From Myxococcales bacterium (GTDB lineage: Bacteria > Myxococcota_A > Polyangia > Polyangiales > Polyangiaceae): DNA of 64,000 nucleotides. Position 1 is the stretch's first letter, and each line of letters opens with the position of its first letter. Shown here piece by piece: positions 61,970-64,000 of this stretch. The DNA lies in NCBI GenBank assembly GCA_016703425.1, contig JADJCA010000031.1, positions 248,001 to 312,000 of the forward strand, written 5' to 3'. The notes below the pieces were generated by a model, which was given only the letters and a program-made list of their open reading frames with translations, had not been told where the DNA came from and did no database searches. Position numbers and translations under genes: made by a program.

Positions 61970-64000
61970 GTGCGCCGCCTCGCTGTACCTCTCCTCGTTG
62001 CACTCTTGCCAGCACTCGCCCTGCCAGCGCTCGCGGGCTGCGGGCGCATCAAGTCCGTCGCCAAGCGAGTCCTCCGCGGCGACGACAGCGACAAGTCTAG
62101 CGCGGCGCCTCCGGTCATGAGCGGCCCCGCGGCGGCCACGCCCATCGGGCCTCACCCTCGCATCCTGCTCGAGCCAAAGACCCTCGAAACGTTGCGCGCT
62201 CGCGTGGCGGCCGCCGCGCCCACGTGGAAGGCGCTCGACGCCAAGTGCGCATCCCGAATGAACGGCCCCGTCGAATACCCCGACGGCTCCGACTACCCCA
62301 CGCCGGGCATCGGAGAAGGCTATCAAGGCGAGGAGTACTGGCAGGCGATGCATGACATCGCCCTGTGCAGCGCCGTTCTCCGAACCATCGACGCGGCGCG
62401 CGCCAAGGCCCTCGCCGCGCGCGGGGCCGATCTTCTTTCGAAGATGAGCGAGACGAGCGGCCCCCACGCCGTGAACCCGCTGCGCGACGACGGCTTCGGC
62501 ATTCGCTTCTTCGCGACGGCGATGGCCATCGGCTACGACTGGCTCTACGAGGAACTCTCACCGGAGCTGCGCGCGAAGGTCCGCGCGGCCCTCGCCATGT
62601 GGCTCGACACCTACGACGCGAAGGGCTTCGCGCGGGAGCATCCGCAAGGGAACTACTTCGCCGGGTATTACGCGGCGAAGGCCTACGCGGCGCTGGCGAC
62701 GCAAGACGATGACCCGAAGGCGCTCACGTGGTTCGCCGACTGGCACGAGCGCATGCACCTCAAGATGGTGGTGCCCTACTACAGCAAGCACCTGGTCGGG
62801 GGCGGCTGGCCCGAGGGATGGAACTACGGCGCCCTCGCCACACTGAACATGACGTGGCCCGCTTGGGCCACGCAGACGGCGAAGGGCCGCGATCTCTTTC
62901 GAAACCCGGTTGCCCCCTTTGCGTTCCCTTTCGACCAGTCGATCCACCTTCTGCACTTCGCGTGGCCCGATCGCATCCACGTCGACGACCGCGGCACCAA
63001 CTACGAAGGCGACGCCGCCGACGCCACAGCGCCGCTCTGGACCTTGACGGTGCTCCCCGAGCTCTTGCGCCGCCAAGGCGATCCCTTCGCAGCGACGCTG
63101 CAGCGCTACGCGAGAGAGATCCGCGATCGACGCGAGAAGAAGGCGCCCCCTTGGATGGACTTTCTGTTTTGGGATGCGGCTGCGCCGGAGGCCGACTTCA
63201 CGAAGCTCCCGCTCTCGTACGTCGCCTGGGGCATGAACACCGTCGCGCTCCGCAGCGCGTGGGACGAAAGCGCGACTTGGGCGAGCTTCACCGCCGGGCC
63301 CCACGTCGCGAACGCCGAAGCGGGCCACATGCAATTCGACCAGGGCAGCCTCGCCGTCGTTCGCGGCGGTCGCCCGGTGCTCGTCAACGCTGCAACGGCC
63401 GTACGACGCCGCGAAGCGGGCCAGCCGTCGCTTCATTCATCGGGCGGCAACGATCCCGTCTACGAAGAGCTCTTCGGCGATCACGACAAGGACAAGAAGA
63501 AGGGCAACCGAACCGTCTTCAACATTCTCTACGCGCGCATGAAGCCAGGCGCCGGCAGCGCCGAGCCCGATGAGCGCTACGGTCAAATCGCCGCCATGCC
63601 GCCCAAGCCTAAGACGAAGCTCGCCCGCTTCGAGGAGAAGGACGCTTGGGTCTTCCTCCGCGGCGAGCACCTGGAGGACATGTACCGGCGCGGCAAGCGG
63701 GGCGAGGCGCGCGTGGCGGCATGGTCTCGCGAAGTCCTCTACGTTCGGCCGTCCTTGTTCTTTATCGACGACAAGAGCGAGGTCGGTGAAGGTGATCTCG
63801 AGCAGTGGCTTGCGTTTCACTTGGCCGCGCCGGCCGCGGCGCGCGCCGGAGAGCCCGGCACCTTCGACGCGGGCCCCGCCGACCGCTTCGCGGGCACGCT
63901 CGCCGTCGTGAAGCCCGCCGGGGCGACGTTCCGTACCGTCGACCTCTACGATCGAAAGCGGGTGACTCGCGTCGAAGCGCGCCCGTCAAACGCCGAGCGC
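61970..64000 (+). CDS. Heparinase II/III-family lipoprotein (partial, runs off the window)
   Basis: At least 677 codons are open to the window end with no stop. The product has a signal peptide and lipobox (LAGC, Cys 24), a linker, and from about 60 a heparinase II/III or alginate-lyase type domain starting PHPRILLEPKTLETLRARV. Helical toroid motifs include MAIGYDWLYEELS, REHPQGNYFAGYYAAKAYA and GGGWPEGWNYG. A beta-sandwich follows from about 430 (VAWGMNTVALRSAW). Such proteins cleave acidic polysaccharides. The GTG start is the only good one in frame; no Shine-Dalgarno is close. The 3' end is missing. Confidence 0.8.
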   Translation, partial: MRRLAVPLLVALLPALALPALAGCGRIKSVAKRVLRGDDSDKSSAAPPVMSGPAAATPIGPHPRILLEPKTLETLRARVAAAAPTWKALDAKCASRMNGPVEYPDGSDYPTPGIGEGYQGEEYWQAMHDIALCSAVLRTIDAARAKALAARGADLLSKMSETSGPHAVNPLRDDGFGIRFFATAMAIGYDWLYEELSPELRAKVRAALAMWLDTYDAKGFAREHPQGNYFAGYYAAKAYAALATQDDDPKALTWFADWHERMHLKMVVPYYSKHLVGGGWPEGWNYGALATLNMTWPAWATQTAKGRDLFRNPVAPFAFPFDQSIHLLHFAWPDRIHVDDRGTNYEGDAADATAPLWTLTVLPELLRRQGDPFAATLQRYAREIRDRREKKAPPWMDFLFWDAAAPEADFTKLPLSYVAWGMNTVALRSAWDESATWASFTAGPHVANAEAGHMQFDQGSLAVVRGGRPVLVNAATAVRRREAGQPSLHSSGGNDPVYEELFGDHDKDKKKGNRTVFNILYARMKPGAGSAEPDERYGQIAAMPPKPKTKLARFEEKDAWVFLRGEHLEDMYRRGKRGEARVAAWSREVLYVRPSLFFIDDKSEVGEGDLEQWLAFHLAAPAAARAGEPGTFDAGPADRFAGTLAVVKPAGATFRTVDLYDRKRVTRVEARPSNAER

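Overview
The window is a gene-dense, visibly GC-rich chromosomal segment with frequent GTG/TTG starts and many stop/start overlaps. Type IV pilus motor ATPases, sigma-54-like promoters, an FHA protein next to a Hanks-type kinase, large TPR proteins, several lipoproteins and Cys-rich surface proteins, and LPS genes together suggest a Gram-negative myxobacterium-like organism (Myxococcota, probably Polyangia). This placement is inferred from gene content, not from a marker-gene search. No insertion sequence, CRISPR array, rRNA or tRNA gene was seen.

Layout: (1) 136-9076, a seven-gene translationally coupled MoxR/Bat operon ending in a BatD-BatE-like fusion; 9144-12011, a membrane-anchored TPR protein. 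(2) 12039-14909, pilB-pilT on the minus strand; 15063-17452, an FHA protein overlapping a Ser/Thr kinase, followed by three consecutive stem-loops. (3) 17627-23686, an M15-like peptidase, a 19-cysteine protein overlapping dtd, and tldD / pseudo-receiver regulator / pdxA. (4) 23995-28646, a large TPR protein and the envelope cluster skp-lpxD-lpxA, in which lpxD has no normal start codon. (5) 28870-41720, a Cys-rich lipoprotein, then a tightly coupled minus-strand operon (GMC oxidoreductase, a lipase-like protein without the catalytic Ser, an intact lipase, a small lipoprotein, an RND exporter, a LolA-like carrier, an outer-membrane lipoprotein), facing a second GMC oxidoreductase with its small subunit. 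This is the most system-like and least familiar locus here.

(6) 41767-48440, a His-rich CDF metal transporter, a double cyclic-nucleotide-domain protein, hrcA (frameshifted), an extensin-like peptidase, an RluA-type pseudouridine synthase, and a response regulator followed by a 48-residue protein that repeats its C-terminal motif. (7) 48548-59718, valS, a frameshifted lipoprotein, a prephenate dehydrogenase-chorismate mutase fusion, an alpha/beta hydrolase behind a sigma-54-like promoter, a frameshifted GT39/ArnT-like glycosyltransferase, and a type IV pilin-like gene with its own sigma-54-like promoter. (8) 59807-64000, a divergent pair: a secreted lipoprotein of unknown function and a heparinase II/III-like lipoprotein that runs off the window.

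Four genes are each broken by a single-base frameshift with good coding sequence on both sides (near 34660, 44696, 52219 and 57317). The pattern looks more like residual sequencing error than gene decay, so those genes should be read as probably intact in the organism until checked.
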